Below, one piece after another: positions 53,978 to 64,000 of a stretch of 64,000 nt of DNA (within the stretch, counting starts at the first letter, position 1; every line of letters begins with the position of its first letter). The position numbers and the translations under genes are program-made. The DNA lies in contig NZ_JOJE01000020.1 in NCBI RefSeq assembly GCF_000720255.1, positions 62,001 through 126,000 of the forward strand. The letters run 5' to 3'. Source of the DNA: Streptomyces griseus subsp. griseus (GTDB lineage: Bacteria > Actinomycetota > Actinomycetes > Streptomycetales > Streptomycetaceae). Below the pieces are notes generated by a model. That model ran no database searches, was not told the DNA's origin, and was given only the letters and a program-made list of their open reading frames with translations.

Positions 53978-54904
53978 TCAGCCCTTGGTGATCATGCTTC
54001 GTGCGAAGAACCGCAGGTTGGCGGGCTTCTCAGCGAGACGGCGCATGAAGTAGCCGTACCAGTCGGTGCCGTAGGCGGTGTAGACGCGCATGCGGTGGCC
54101 CTCGGCGGCGAGGCGGAGGTGTTCGTCGCCGCGGATGCCGTACAGCATCTGGAACTCGTACTCGTCGAGTTTGCGTCCGGCGCGGTGGGCGAGCTCCTGG
54201 GCGATGGAGATCAGGCGGGGGTCGTGGGAGCCGATCATCGGGTAGCCCTCACCGTCCATGAGGGTCCGCAGGATCCTCACGTACGCCTTGTCGATCTCGT
54301 GCCTGTCCTGGTGGGCGACCTCGGCGGGCTCCTTGTACGCACCCTTGACCAGCCGTACGCGGCTGCCGTTCGCGGCGAGCCGGCGGGCGTCGGCCTCGGT
54401 GCGGAAGAGGTAGGCCTGGATCACACAGCCGGTCTGCGGGAAGTCCTTCCGCAGTTCCTCGTGGATGGCGAACATCGAGTCGAGGGTGGTGTGATCCTCG
54501 GCGTCCAGCGTGACCGTCGTACCGATGGCGGCCGCGGCCTCGACGACCGGGCGGACGTTCTTCAGCGCCAGCTCGTGACCGTCCTCCAGCGCCTGGCCGA
54601 ACATCGACAGCTTCACGGACATCTCGGCGCGGGTGCCGAGGTCGAGTCCCTCCAGCCGCTCGACGAGCCGGAGGTAGGCGTCCCGGGCGGCCTCGGCCTG
54701 CTCGGGGCGGGTGATGTCCTCGCCGACGACGTCCATCGTCAGCTCAAGGCCGCGGTCGGTGAGGTTCCGCACGATCGGGACGATCTCGTCCACCGTCTCG
54801 CCCGGGATGAAGCGGTCGACGACCTGTTTGGTCACCGGTGCCGCCGAGATCAGGCGTCGCATCCGGTCGCTGCGCGACGCGGCGAGAATCACGGGACCCA
54901 GCAC
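53978..54904 (-). CDS. Proline dehydrogenase
   Basis: 308 residues with GTG start. PRODH barrel: SVKLSMFGQALEDG, VTLDAEDHTTLDSM, VIQAYLFRTEADAR, RLVKGAYKEPAEVAHQ and the C-terminal FEFQMLYGIRG-type segment read as YEFQMLYGIRGDEHLRL, then VYTAYGTDWYGYFMRRLAE. It is a stand-alone FAD enzyme oxidising proline to P5C, first in the operon with pruA and divergent from a PucR-family regulator. Confidence 0.95.
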   Translation of the reverse strand: MLGPVILAASRSDRMRRLISAAPVTKQVVDRFIPGETVDEIVPIVRNLTDRGLELTMDVVGEDITRPEQAEAARDAYLRLVERLEGLDLGTRAEMSVKLSMFGQALEDGHELALKNVRPVVEAAAAIGTTVTLDAEDHTTLDSMFAIHEELRKDFPQTGCVIQAYLFRTEADARRLAANGSRVRLVKGAYKEPAEVAHQDRHEIDKAYVRILRTLMDGEGYPMIGSHDPRLISIAQELAHRAGRKLDEYEFQMLYGIRGDEHLRLAAEGHRMRVYTAYGTDWYGYFMRRLAEKPANLRFFARSMITKG

Positions 54905-55084
54905 GGGGCACCTCCATACCTACGCGTACGAGGCCGATGCCCGACGATCCGGGAACGGCACGGAGAACCACCGTGAAACCTAAGGATCCCTCCGATCGTG
55001 GGCCATCGACAGCTGTCACGCATCCGTGCCCCAGATCTCAGACAGATGTATGAAGGGCCCGCGGGGATGGGGGAGAATGCCCGG
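54905..55084. promoter_or_regulatory. Divergent promoter region of PRODH and PucR genes
   Basis: This 180-bp spacer contains the perfect 10-bp palindrome GACAGCTGTC (55008-55017), close to the expected regulator start, and ATCTCAGACAGAT near 55026. It is the natural site for regulation by the neighbouring PucR protein. Exact boxes were not resolved. Confidence 0.45.
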
Positions 55085-56317
55085 GTGACCGCCGATTCCG
55101 CATCCTCCAACCGCGCAGGTGACTACCAGGATCTGGTCGACGAGATCTCGGAGCTGCTGGGCGCCCCGGCGACCCTGGAGAACCGGGACTTCGAGCTGAT
55201 CGCCTTCGGGGCGTACGACAGTGAGGGCGAGCTGGACGCGTCCGCGCTGGATCCGGTGCGGACCCGCTCGATCCTGACCCGGCGTTCGACGGCGGCGGTG
55301 CGCGCCTGGTTCGAGGGCTTCGGCATCACCCGGGCGACCGGTCCGGTCCGCATCCCGCCGACCCCCGAGGCGGGGGTGAACCGCGGTCGCATCTGTCTGC
55401 CGGTACGCCATCGTGGCGTCGTCCTCGGCTACGTCTGGCTGCTGGCCGACGATCCGGGGCCCGCCGAGCGGCAGCTGGCGGCGGCGATGGAGGTGACGGT
55501 CCGCATCGGCGCGCTGCTCGCGGACGAGGCGCAGCACGGGGCGGATCTCACCCGGGAGCTGCGGGCGGTCCTCACCGCCGAGCCCGGCTGGCAGCGCGAC
55601 GCCGCGATCGCCGAGCTCCGCACGGCCCTCGGGTCCCGCGCGGACGCCCCCCACACCATGGTGTGCGTGGCCCCTTGGCCGTCCGCCGACCCCGAGGACG
55701 CCCCCTCGGTCCGTACGATCCCGGGTGCCACGGCCCTCTGCACGGTCCCGTGGGGGACCCGGGGCCACTGCCTCGCCCTGCTGGTACGGCTGCGGTCGGC
55801 GGACTTGCTGACTCCGGCGACGACGGCGGCGGGGAGACTGCTGGAGCGCGCGGGGGCCGGCGCGGGGGCCGGGAACGGTTCGTCCGGGGGTGCGGTGTCC
55901 GCGAAGGGGCCGGTCGCCGGTGTCGCCGGAGCGCGGCCCGGGCTCGGGGAGCTGGGCGCCGTGTGGCGGGAGGCGTCCGGTGCGGCCCGGGCGGCGCTGG
56001 CGGAGCCCCGCTTCGGCCCGGTCGCCGAATGGGCGTCGATCGGCCCGTACCGCCTGCTCACCGCCCTGCCCCCGGAGGCGGCCCACGACCCCGCCATCGA
56101 CCCCCTCCTCTCCCCCACCCACCACGAACTCGCCCGTACCGCCGAGATCTACCTCGACTGCGGCGGCCAGGCCGGCCGCACGGCGGCGGAGCTCGGCATC
56201 CACCGCCAGACCCTCTACTACCGCCTCTCCCGCGTCGAGCAGCTGACCGGCCTCGACCTGGACGACGGCGAGGACCGGCTGTTGCTGCACATGGCGCTGA
56301 AGGGGGCGCGACTGTAG
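55085..56317 (+). CDS. PucR-family transcriptional regulator (probable PutR)
   Basis: 410 residues from GTG ([15 protein letters not shown]); GGGGAG lies about 10 nt upstream. The N-terminal half is a GAF-like sensor region; the C-terminus ([41 protein letters not shown]) is the PucR helix-turn-helix. In Streptomyces, proteins of this type next to proline dehydrogenase activate proline use. The middle contains an Ala/Gly-rich low-complexity stretch ([16 protein letters not shown]). Upstream in-frame starts at 55049-55067 are possible. Confidence 0.85.
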   Translation: MTADSASSNRAGDYQDLVDEISELLGAPATLENRDFELIAFGAYDSEGELDASALDPVRTRSILTRRSTAAVRAWFEGFGITRATGPVRIPPTPEAGVNRGRICLPVRHRGVVLGYVWLLADDPGPAERQLAAAMEVTVRIGALLADEAQHGADLTRELRAVLTAEPGWQRDAAIAELRTALGSRADAPHTMVCVAPWPSADPEDAPSVRTIPGATALCTVPWGTRGHCLALLVRLRSADLLTPATTAAGRLLERAGAGAGAGNGSSGGAVSAKGPVAGVAGARPGLGELGAVWREASGAARAALAEPRFGPVAEWASIGPYRLLTALPPEAAHDPAIDPLLSPTHHELARTAEIYLDCGGQAGRTAAELGIHRQTLYYRLSRVEQLTGLDLDDGEDRLLLHMALKGARL

Positions 56318-56529
56318 GTCCGCGGAGCCGGATCGATTCCGTTCGAGCCGACGACGTCGACCGTGGCCGGCTGGGCGGCCGGGTGGTACGGCGACCGGTA
56401 CGGGGCCGCCGCACTCGTGCTGCCGGGCCTCCTGCCGTCCGCCGAGTCGGTACTGATCACTGCCCCCGACCGGCAGCCCCGTCGCCGTCGTCACGGTAAC
56501 CGCGAGAGCCATGGTTGAGACGTCGTCGA
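56318..56529. other. Gene-free spacer
   Basis: About 210 bp between convergent genes. Nothing supported; a short high-GC open stretch on the plus strand has no start or homology that I recognise. Confidence 0.5.
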
Positions 56530-57117
56530 TCAGCCCGTCGTAGCCCCCTTGACGACCCGGCGCAGCCCCTCGGTGAGCTGCTCGGCGTCCGTCGCGGTGT
56601 CCGGGTCGAAGAGCCACTGCACCATGAGCCCGTTGAGCAGGGTCTGGTAGAAGCGGCCCTCCGTGTCGACGGTCTCCTGGTCGAGTTCGGCCTCCGGGAC
56701 GCCGTTGAACAGGGGCACGATGCCCGAGCGGCCCTGCTCCTGTGCCTCGGCGAGCAGTTTGCGTACTTCCTGGAGCCGATCCGCGTGGACGACGACCTCC
56801 AGGCTCAGCATCCAGATCGCGCGGGCCTCGGGCAGTGAGCGGATGACGGTCGTCCACACGGCCTGGAAGCGCTCCAGCGAGCCGGGGGCCGACGCGGGCT
56901 CGTCGCCACCCCAGCCGGGATCGAAGGTGTCACCGAGCCCCTCGATCAACGAGACGTACGCCTGTACGAGCAGTGCGTCCTTCGATCCGTAGTGGTAGCC
57001 GATCGACGCCAGGTTGGTCCCCGACTCCTTGACGATGTCCCGCGCCGTCGTACGCACGAACCCCTGGCCGAGCAGGCAGCGCTTGGCGCCTTCGAGCAGA
57101 TCCTCACGATGTCCCAT
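56530..57117 (-). CDS. TetR-family transcriptional repressor
   Basis: 195 residues. Helix-turn-helix at residues 10-50 (DLLEGAKRCLLGQGFVRTTARDIVKESGTNLASIGYHYGSKD) is canonical; the rest is a helical ligand domain with a TetR_C shape. Divergent from an MFS exporter across a repetitive 110-bp region, it is the likely repressor of the pump and of itself. The ATG is chosen at 57117; a start 9 bp upstream (MAGM) is equally possible. Confidence 0.92.
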   Translation of the reverse strand: MGHREDLLEGAKRCLLGQGFVRTTARDIVKESGTNLASIGYHYGSKDALLVQAYVSLIEGLGDTFDPGWGGDEPASAPGSLERFQAVWTTVIRSLPEARAIWMLSLEVVVHADRLQEVRKLLAEAQEQGRSGIVPLFNGVPEAELDQETVDTEGRFYQTLLNGLMVQWLFDPDTATDAEQLTEGLRRVVKGATTG

Positions 57118-57125
57118 GCCGGCCA

Positions 57126-57229
57126 CCCTACAACGGATCTATACAACCGTCCTATACGGATGACCTATACAACCGACTCACACGGTTGACCTATACATTC
57201 GTTCTAGACAATCGTTTAAGACGACCGTA
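57126..57229. repeat. Eight-unit 13-bp-period array in the tetR-MFS intergenic region
   Basis: Units start at 57126, 57139, 57152, 57165, 57178, 57191, 57204 and 57217. The core is CTATACAACCG; units at 57139 and 57165 have it exactly, those at 57152, 57191 and 57204 share CTATAC or CTAGACA with TCG or ATG ends, and those at 57126, 57178 and 57217 are decayed. The array fills the whole spacer including both promoters. It may be an extended TetR operator or a decaying tandem duplication. Confidence 0.75.
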
Positions 57230-57240
57230 CATTTCTCGGC

Positions 57241-58764
57241 ATGACGAACTCGACCACGCACGAGACGAGCGCCACCCAGCCCCCGCCCGCCCGGGCCGGC
57301 CGCCGCGAATGGACCGCCCTCGGCGTCCTGATGCTTCCGCTGCTGCTGGTCTCGATGGACGTCTCGGTCCTGTACTTCGCGATCCCGGCGATCAGCGCGG
57401 ACCTGGAGCCGAGCGGCACCCAGCAGCTGTGGATCTTCGACATCTACGCGTTCGTGCTGGCCGGGCTGCTGATGACGATGGGATCGCTCGGTGACCGCAT
57501 CGGCCGCCGCCGCCTCCTGCTGATCGGCGCCGCCGCCTTCGGCACCGCCTCCCTGATCGCGGCCTACGCCGACAGCGCGGAGACCCTGATCGCGGCCCGC
57601 GCGGTCCTCGGCATCGGCGGCGCGACGCTGATGCCCTCGACGATGGCCCTGACCCGCACGATGTTCACCGACCCCGCCCAGCGCGCGAAGGCGATCGGCC
57701 TGTGGTCCGGAGTGATGACGGCGGGCGTCGCGCTCGGCTCGGTGCTGAGCGGGGTGCTGGTCGAGTACTTCTGGTGGGGCTCGGTCTTCCTGGTCAACCT
57801 GCCGGCGATGGCGCTGCTCCTGGTCCTCGGCCCGGTGCTGCTGCCGGAGTCGCGTGACCCCGCTCCCGGCCGCTTCGACTGGCCGAGCGTCCCGCTGTCG
57901 ATGGCCGCCGTGCTCCCCGTGATCTACGGCCTGAAGGAGATCGCCGCCGAGGGATGGCACGCCGAGTACGTCCTCTCGATCACCGTCGGCCTGCTCTTCG
58001 CGGCCCTCTTCGTCCACCGCCAGCGCACCGCGGACTCACCGATGATCTCCCCGGCACTGTTCCGCGGCCACGGTTTCGCGCCCGCCGTCGTCCTCAACCT
58101 CGTCGCCTCGTTCGGGATGATGGGTTCGGCGTACTTCACCATGCAGTACCTGCAGTCGGTCCTCGACAAGAGCGCGCTGGAGGCGGCCCTGTGGGCGCTG
58201 CTGCCCTCGGTACCGATCGGTATGACCGCCCCGCTGGCCACCTCGCTGGTCCAGAAGGGTGTCAACCGGGCCTACGTCGTGACGGCGGGCTTCGCGATCG
58301 CCGCGGCCGGCTACGCCCTGCTGCTCTTCGCCGGCGCCGACTCGATGTGGCTCGTGCTGGCCGCCTGCGGGGTCCTCGCCTCCGGGATGGTCATGGTCGT
58401 CTCCCAGATGACGGACCTGGCGATGGGCGCGGCCCCGGTCGAGCGCGCCGGCTCCGCCTCCTCGCTGCTCGAGACCGGCGGCGAGTTCGGCGGCGCGCTC
58501 GGTATGGCCGTCCTCGGCTCCATCGGTACGGCGGTCTACCGCGACGACATCCCCGCCTCGGCTCCGGCTGCGGCCCGGGAGACCCTGGGCGGTGCGCTCT
58601 CGGTCGCGAACCAGCTCCCGGGGCGCGCGGGAGACGCCCTGGCGACGGCCGCGCGGGAGGCGTTCACCAGCGGGATGCAGGGGGCGGCGGTCGCGGGGGC
58701 GGTGCTGCTGGCGGGGTCGGCGGTAGCGGCTTCGGTGACGCTGCGGAGGATCCGCGTGAAGTGA
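57241..58764 (+). CDS. MFS drug exporter, DHA2 (14-TMS) family
   Basis: 507 residues. Motif A GSLGDRIGRRRLLLIG after TM2, motif C-like GVMTAGVALGSVLSGVL in TM5, and 13-14 hydrophobic segments match the QacA/LfrA/SmvA group of proton-driven multidrug exporters. TM1 carries LLVSMDVSVLYFAIPAI, with the acidic residue typical of the group. Substrate is unknown. Control by the divergent TetR protein is likely. Confidence 0.93.
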   Translation: MTNSTTHETSATQPPPARAGRREWTALGVLMLPLLLVSMDVSVLYFAIPAISADLEPSGTQQLWIFDIYAFVLAGLLMTMGSLGDRIGRRRLLLIGAAAFGTASLIAAYADSAETLIAARAVLGIGGATLMPSTMALTRTMFTDPAQRAKAIGLWSGVMTAGVALGSVLSGVLVEYFWWGSVFLVNLPAMALLLVLGPVLLPESRDPAPGRFDWPSVPLSMAAVLPVIYGLKEIAAEGWHAEYVLSITVGLLFAALFVHRQRTADSPMISPALFRGHGFAPAVVLNLVASFGMMGSAYFTMQYLQSVLDKSALEAALWALLPSVPIGMTAPLATSLVQKGVNRAYVVTAGFAIAAAGYALLLFAGADSMWLVLAACGVLASGMVMVVSQMTDLAMGAAPVERAGSASSLLETGGEFGGALGMAVLGSIGTAVYRDDIPASAPAAARETLGGALSVANQLPGRAGDALATAAREAFTSGMQGAAVAGAVLLAGSAVAASVTLRRIRVK

Positions 58765-58773
58765 CGGAACAGG

Positions 58774-58817
58774 CGAACGCCGGGCGGGCTGACCTCGGTC
58801 AGCCCGCCCGGCGTTCG
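58774..58817. terminator. Long bidirectional terminator hairpin
   Basis: A perfect 21-bp inverted repeat (58774-58794 with 58797-58817; ends CGAACGCC/GGCGTTCG) with a two-base TC spacer lies between the convergent MFS and serA genes. Confidence 0.92.
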
Positions 58818-58828
58818 TGTGTGCTGTG

Positions 58829-60418
58829 TCAGACGAGGTTCACGGAACGCGCGGACGTCGCGCCGATCTCCTCCGCCACCTCGGCCAGCACGGCCGCGGT
58901 CACCGTGTCGTCCACGGTGAGAACGGCCAGCGCCTCGCCGCCCACCGCCGCGCGGGCGACCTGCATACCGGCGATGTTGATGCCCGCCTCGCCGAAGATA
59001 CGGCCGACCGTGCCGACGACGCCGGGACGGTCCTCGTAGCTCAGGACGACCATGTGGTCGGCGAGCGCGAGGTCGACGTCGTACTCGCCGACCGCGACGA
59101 TCTTCTGCAGGTGCTTCGGGCCGGCCAGCGTGCCGGAGACCGAGACCTCCTCGCCGCCCGACAGCGTGCCGCGCACGGTGACGACGTTGCGGTGGTCGGA
59201 CGACTCCGAGCTGGTGGTCAGGCGCACCTCGACACCGCGCTCCTGGGCGAACAGCGGCGCGTTGACGTACGACACGGTCTCGTCGACGACGTCCTCGAAG
59301 ACACCCTTGAGGGCGGACAGCTCCAGCACCTTCACGTCATGCTGGGTGATCTCGCCGTACACCTCGACGTCGAGGCGGACCGCGACCTCGCCCGCGAGGG
59401 CGGTGAAGATGCGGCCGAGGCGCTCGGCGAGCGGCAGGCCCGGCTTGACGTCCTCGGCGATCACACCGCCCTGGACGTTCACCGCGTCGGGCACGAGCTC
59501 ACCCGCGAGCGCGAGGCGGACGGACCTGGCGACGGCGATACCGGCCTTCTCCTGCGCCTCGTCGGTGGACGCGCCGAGGTGCGGGGTCGCCACGACCTGG
59601 TCGAACTCGAACAGCGGGGAGTCCGTGCACGGCTCCTTCGCGTACACGTCCAGGCCGGCGCCGGCGACGCGGCCCTCCTTGAGCGCCGAGTACAGCGCCT
59701 CCTCGTCGACGATCCCGCCGCGCGCGGCGTTGACGATGCGCACGCTCGGCTTGACCTTGCGCAGCGCCTCGTCGCCGATCAGGCCGACCGTCTCGGGGGT
59801 CTTGGGCAGGTGGACGGTGATGAAGTCGGAGACCTCGAGCAGCTCGTCCAGCGACAGCACCTTGACGCCCATCTGCGCGGCGCGGGCGGGCTGGATGTAG
59901 GGGTCGTAGGCGACGACCTTCATGCCGAAGGCGGACATGCGCTGCGCGACGAGCGCGCCGATGCGGCCGAGGCCGACGACGCCGAGGGTCTTCTCGGCGA
60001 GCTCCACACCCGTGTACTTGCTGCGCTTCCACTCGCCGTTCTTCAGCGCGGCGTTGGCCTGCGGGATGTGGCGGGCGGTCGCGACGAGGAGGCCGCAGGC
60101 CAGCTCGGCGGCGGTCACGATGTTGGAGGTGGGGGCGTTGACGACCATCACGCCGGCCTTGGTGGCGGCGGAGACGTCCACGTTGTCCAGGCCGACGCCG
60201 GCTCGCGCGACGACCTTCAGCTTCTTCGCGGCGGCGACCGCCTCGGCGTCGACCTTCGTGGCCGAGCGGATCAGGATCGCGTCGACGTCGGCGATGGCGG
60301 GGAGCAGTTCGGCTCGGTCCGCGCCGTTGCAGTGCCGGATCTCGAAGTCCGGGCCAAGTGCGTCCACGGTCGCGGGCGACAGCTCTTCAGCGATGAGTAC
60401 GACAGGTTTCGAGCTCAC
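58829..60418 (-). CDS. serA: D-3-phosphoglycerate dehydrogenase with ACT domain
   Basis: 529 residues from GTG (MSSKPVVLIAEELSPATV). NAD motif LGVVGLGRIGALVAQRM near residue 145, catalytic Arg in NAARGGIVDEEAL and the His in ATPHLGASTDEAQ. It has the long form with an intervening domain and C-terminal ACT (VVLSYEDRPGVVGTVG) that senses serine. It catalyses the first step of serine synthesis. A GTG 12 bp upstream is possible. Terminates at the strong shared hairpin. Confidence 0.96.
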   Translation of the reverse strand: MSSKPVVLIAEELSPATVDALGPDFEIRHCNGADRAELLPAIADVDAILIRSATKVDAEAVAAAKKLKVVARAGVGLDNVDVSAATKAGVMVVNAPTSNIVTAAELACGLLVATARHIPQANAALKNGEWKRSKYTGVELAEKTLGVVGLGRIGALVAQRMSAFGMKVVAYDPYIQPARAAQMGVKVLSLDELLEVSDFITVHLPKTPETVGLIGDEALRKVKPSVRIVNAARGGIVDEEALYSALKEGRVAGAGLDVYAKEPCTDSPLFEFDQVVATPHLGASTDEAQEKAGIAVARSVRLALAGELVPDAVNVQGGVIAEDVKPGLPLAERLGRIFTALAGEVAVRLDVEVYGEITQHDVKVLELSALKGVFEDVVDETVSYVNAPLFAQERGVEVRLTTSSESSDHRNVVTVRGTLSGGEEVSVSGTLAGPKHLQKIVAVGEYDVDLALADHMVVLSYEDRPGVVGTVGRIFGEAGINIAGMQVARAAVGGEALAVLTVDDTVTAAVLAEVAEEIGATSARSVNLV

Positions 60419-60649
60419 GTGAGTCCTCACAAGTCCAGAGCGTGCGGACGGCCGTCCCGACGGCCGCAGGCGGAGGAGGGGGCGCGACGCCGGGGAATTT
60501 CGGGTGCGCTCCCGCGCCCGCCGCGGCAGCGGCTGATGTCTCAGCCGGAGAGTGCGTGCCGGGCGGCGTGGGGGCGTGCTCGCAATTCCTCGGTGTCGCT
60601 GGGCCGCGTGGAAGACGCACGACGCTGTGGGCCTGAACGCGTATATAAA

Positions 60650-60682
60650 CAGCAGTGTAGTGCTGCGACGGAGGTCGCCTCA
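60650..60682 (-). promoter_or_regulatory. Candidate serA promoter with palindrome over the -10
   Basis: On the minus strand TGAGGC, a 17-bp spacer and TACACT (60659-60654) look like promoter boxes. The inverted repeat CAGCA-N6-TGCTG (60650-60665) covers the -10. The rest of the 350-bp serA-ilvC spacer (60419-60649) is GC-rich without a supported gene. Confidence 0.4.
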
Positions 60683-60732
60683 TGCCTCCGCGAAAGGATC
60701 ACCCGTCCGTGGCGGGACGGGGATGGCCAAGA

Positions 60733-60755
60733 GGGCCGGAGCAGCGCCCCGGCCC
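60733..60755 (-). terminator. Possible terminator after ilvC
   Basis: Stem GGGCCGG/CCGGCCC with a 9-nt loop lies 15-37 bp after the ilvC stop. No U-tract. Confidence 0.45.
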
Positions 60756-60769
60756 CCCTGACATGAGGC

Positions 60770-62421
<1,652 letters not shown>

Positions 62422-62443
62422 GGTCTTTTTACGTCTCTCTCGC

Positions 62444-64000
62444 TCAGTCGTCTTCGTTGTCGCCGAAGTCGGGGCGGACGTCCCGGGCGGCCATGATCTC
62501 GTCGTTGGAGGTGCCGGCGGCGACCATCGGCCACACCATCGCGTCCTCGTGGACGATGAAGTCGACGACGACCGGGCGGTCGTTGATCGAGTTCGCCTCC
62601 TCGATGACCTTGTCGAGGTCTGCCGGGTCCTCGCAGCGGATCGAATAGCAGCCCATGGCCTCCGACAGCTTCACGAAGTCGGGGACGCGGGTGCCGGCGC
62701 TGGGCTGCTTTCCGTCCGCCTCCGGGCCGGAGTGCAGCACGGTGTTGGAGTAGCGCTGGTTGTAGAACAGGGTCTGCCACTGACGGACCATCCCGAGGGC
62801 GCCGTTGTTGATGATGGCGACCTTGATCGGGATGTTGTTCAGGGCGCAGGTGGTGAGCTCCTGATTCGTCATCTGGAAGCAGCCGTCGCCGTCGACGGCC
62901 CAGACGGTCTGGCCGGGCGCGCCGGCCTTGGCGCCCATGGCGGCCGGGACGGCGTAGCCCATGGTTCCGGCGCCGCCGGAGTTCAGCCAGGTGGCGGGCT
63001 TCTCGTACTGGATGAAGTGGGCGGCCCACATCTGGTGCTGGCCGACACCCGCGGCGAAGATCGTGCCCTCGGGGGCGAGCTGTCCGATGCGCTCGATGAC
63101 CTGCTGCGGGGAGAGCGATCCGTCGGCGGGCTGGTCGTAGCCGAGCGGGTAGGTCTCGCGCCAGCGGTTGAGGTCCTTCCACCAGGCGGTGTAGTCGCCG
63201 GGGCCGCCCTCGCTGTGCTCCTTCTGCACCGCCTGGATCAGGTCGGCGACGACCTCGCGGGCGTCGCCGACGATCGGCACGTCCGCGGCGCGGTTCTTGC
63301 CGATCTCCGCCGGGTCGATGTCGGCGTGGACGATCTTGGCGAAGGGGGCGAAGCTGTCCAGCTTGCCGGTGACGCGGTCGTCGAAGCGGGCGCCGAGGGC
63401 CACGATCAGGTCGGCCTTCTGCAGGCCGGTGACGGCGGCGACCGATCCGTGCATGCCCGGCATGCCGAGGTGCTGGGGGTGGCTGTCGGGGAACGCTCCC
63501 AGCGCCATCAGGGTGGTGGTGACGGGGGCGCCGGTCAGCTCGGCGAGGACCTTCAGCTCGGCGGTGGCGCCGGCCTTCAGGACGCCGCCGCCGACGTAGA
63601 GGATCGGCCGCTTGGCGGCGGTGATCAGCTTGGCGGCCTCGCGGATCTGCTTGGCGTGCGGCTTGGTGACCGGGCGGTACCCGGGCAGGTCCAGGACCGG
63701 CGGCCAGGAGAAGGTGGTCTTCGTCTGGAGGATGTCCTTGGGGATGTCGACGAGGACCGGTCCGGGGCGGCCGGTGGAGGCGATGTGGAACGCCTGCGCG
63801 ATCACTCGGGGGATGTCCTCGGCCTTGGTGACCAGGAAGCTGTGCTTGGTGATCGGCATGGTGATGCCGACGATGTCCGCCTCTTGGAAGGCGTCCGTGC
63901 CGATCGACGAGGACACCACCTGGCCGGTGATCGCGACCAGCGGCACGGAGTCCATCTGCGCGTCGGCGATCGGGGTGACCAGGTTGGTCGCACCCGGTCC
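62444..64000 (-). CDS. ilvB: Acetolactate synthase large subunit, 5'-truncated by the window edge
   Basis: About 518 residues are visible and the frame is still open at 64000, so the N-terminal ~90 residues lie outside. The PYR-domain end ([28 protein letters not shown]), FAD domain and the PP-domain ThDP motif [24 protein letters not shown] segment (read as [15 protein letters not shown]) are intact. It forms acetolactate or acetohydroxybutyrate from pyruvate. It is the first visible gene of ilvBNC; the usual Streptomyces ilv leader attenuator would be outside the window. Confidence 0.97.
   Translation of the reverse strand, partial: GPGATNLVTPIADAQMDSVPLVAITGQVVSSSIGTDAFQEADIVGITMPITKHSFLVTKAEDIPRVIAQAFHIASTGRPGPVLVDIPKDILQTKTTFSWPPVLDLPGYRPVTKPHAKQIREAAKLITAAKRPILYVGGGVLKAGATAELKVLAELTGAPVTTTLMALGAFPDSHPQHLGMPGMHGSVAAVTGLQKADLIVALGARFDDRVTGKLDSFAPFAKIVHADIDPAEIGKNRAADVPIVGDAREVVADLIQAVQKEHSEGGPGDYTAWWKDLNRWRETYPLGYDQPADGSLSPQQVIERIGQLAPEGTIFAAGVGQHQMWAAHFIQYEKPATWLNSGGAGTMGYAVPAAMGAKAGAPGQTVWAVDGDGCFQMTNQELTTCALNNIPIKVAIINNGALGMVRQWQTLFYNQRYSNTVLHSGPEADGKQPSAGTRVPDFVKLSEAMGCYSIRCEDPADLDKVIEEANSINDRPVVVDFIVHEDAMVWPMVAAGTSNDEIMAARDVRPDFGDNEDD

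Overview
The window is a piece of a Streptomyces chromosome. It has very high GC with strong third-position GC bias, GTG and TTG starts, HupS with a lysine-rich tail, an NdgR-type IclR regulator beside leuCD, CvnABCD conservons and an AccB/AccE acyl-CoA carboxylase pair. As far as I remember it, the gene order from rpmB to ilvB follows the SCO5564-SCO5512 segment of S. coelicolor read in one direction, so most of the window is core chromosome with small accessory insertions.

Layout. 1-4.1 kb: the 3' part of a TPR protein gene, a convergent DAK/FakA-type gene whose C-terminal end is a pentapeptide repeat, and rpmB. 4.1-8.4 kb: an AfsR-like regulator carrying a TTA codon and an FAD monooxygenase, probably an insertion. 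8.3-16.2 kb: housekeeping genes (thiL-thiD, a RAM-domain protein, a DUF3515 lipoprotein, ddlA, gpsA, a PlsC-type acyltransferase, the F420 gene cofC/fbiD, a cold-shock-like protein, hupS). 16.5-19.5 kb: leuCD and divergent ndgR. 19.7-21.4 kb: a DUF4188 gene with a divergent MerR gene, then five tRNA genes (three Glu, two Gln). 21.5-24.6 kb: a HAD phosphatase, gltX and a fumarylacetoacetate-hydrolase-like gene. 25.6-35.6 kb: two tandem conservons (cvnA1-D1, cvnA2-D2), both with cvnD internally deleted. 35.7-43.6 kb: accE/accB, a frameshifted family-8 polysaccharide lyase, a YceI protein, a YdeI-like pseudogene, a trypsin and a TPM-like membrane protein. 43.7-48.6 kb: cimA with an attenuator-type leader, a cysteine-rich protein, ilvE and leuB. 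48.7-58.8 kb: a metallophosphoesterase, an AAC(2')-like acetyltransferase, an alpha/beta hydrolase, proline catabolism (PRODH, pruA) with a PucR regulator, and a TetR/MFS efflux pair around a 13-bp-period repeat array. 58.8-64 kb: serA, ilvC, ilvN and the 3' part of ilvB.

Branched-chain amino-acid synthesis unites the window: ilvBNC, ilvE, cimA, leuB and leuCD lie in separate transcription units here, with ndgR as the likely regulator of leuCD. gltX sits close to three tRNA-Glu genes. The conservons encode histidine-kinase-like ATPases, roadblock proteins, DUF742 proteins and Ras-like GTPases.

Points most worth a second look: (i) both cvnD genes lose the GTPase core right after the same 99-base identical stretch, which is either a real double loss or an assembly collapse; (ii) the cimA leader has two consecutive rare ATT isoleucine codons followed by a perfect terminator hairpin; (iii) the 13-bp-period array between the tetR and MFS genes; (iv) the repeat-extended C-terminus of the DAK protein. 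I saw no CRISPR array, insertion sequence, prophage or large biosynthetic cluster. I did not find a clearly new multi-gene system.
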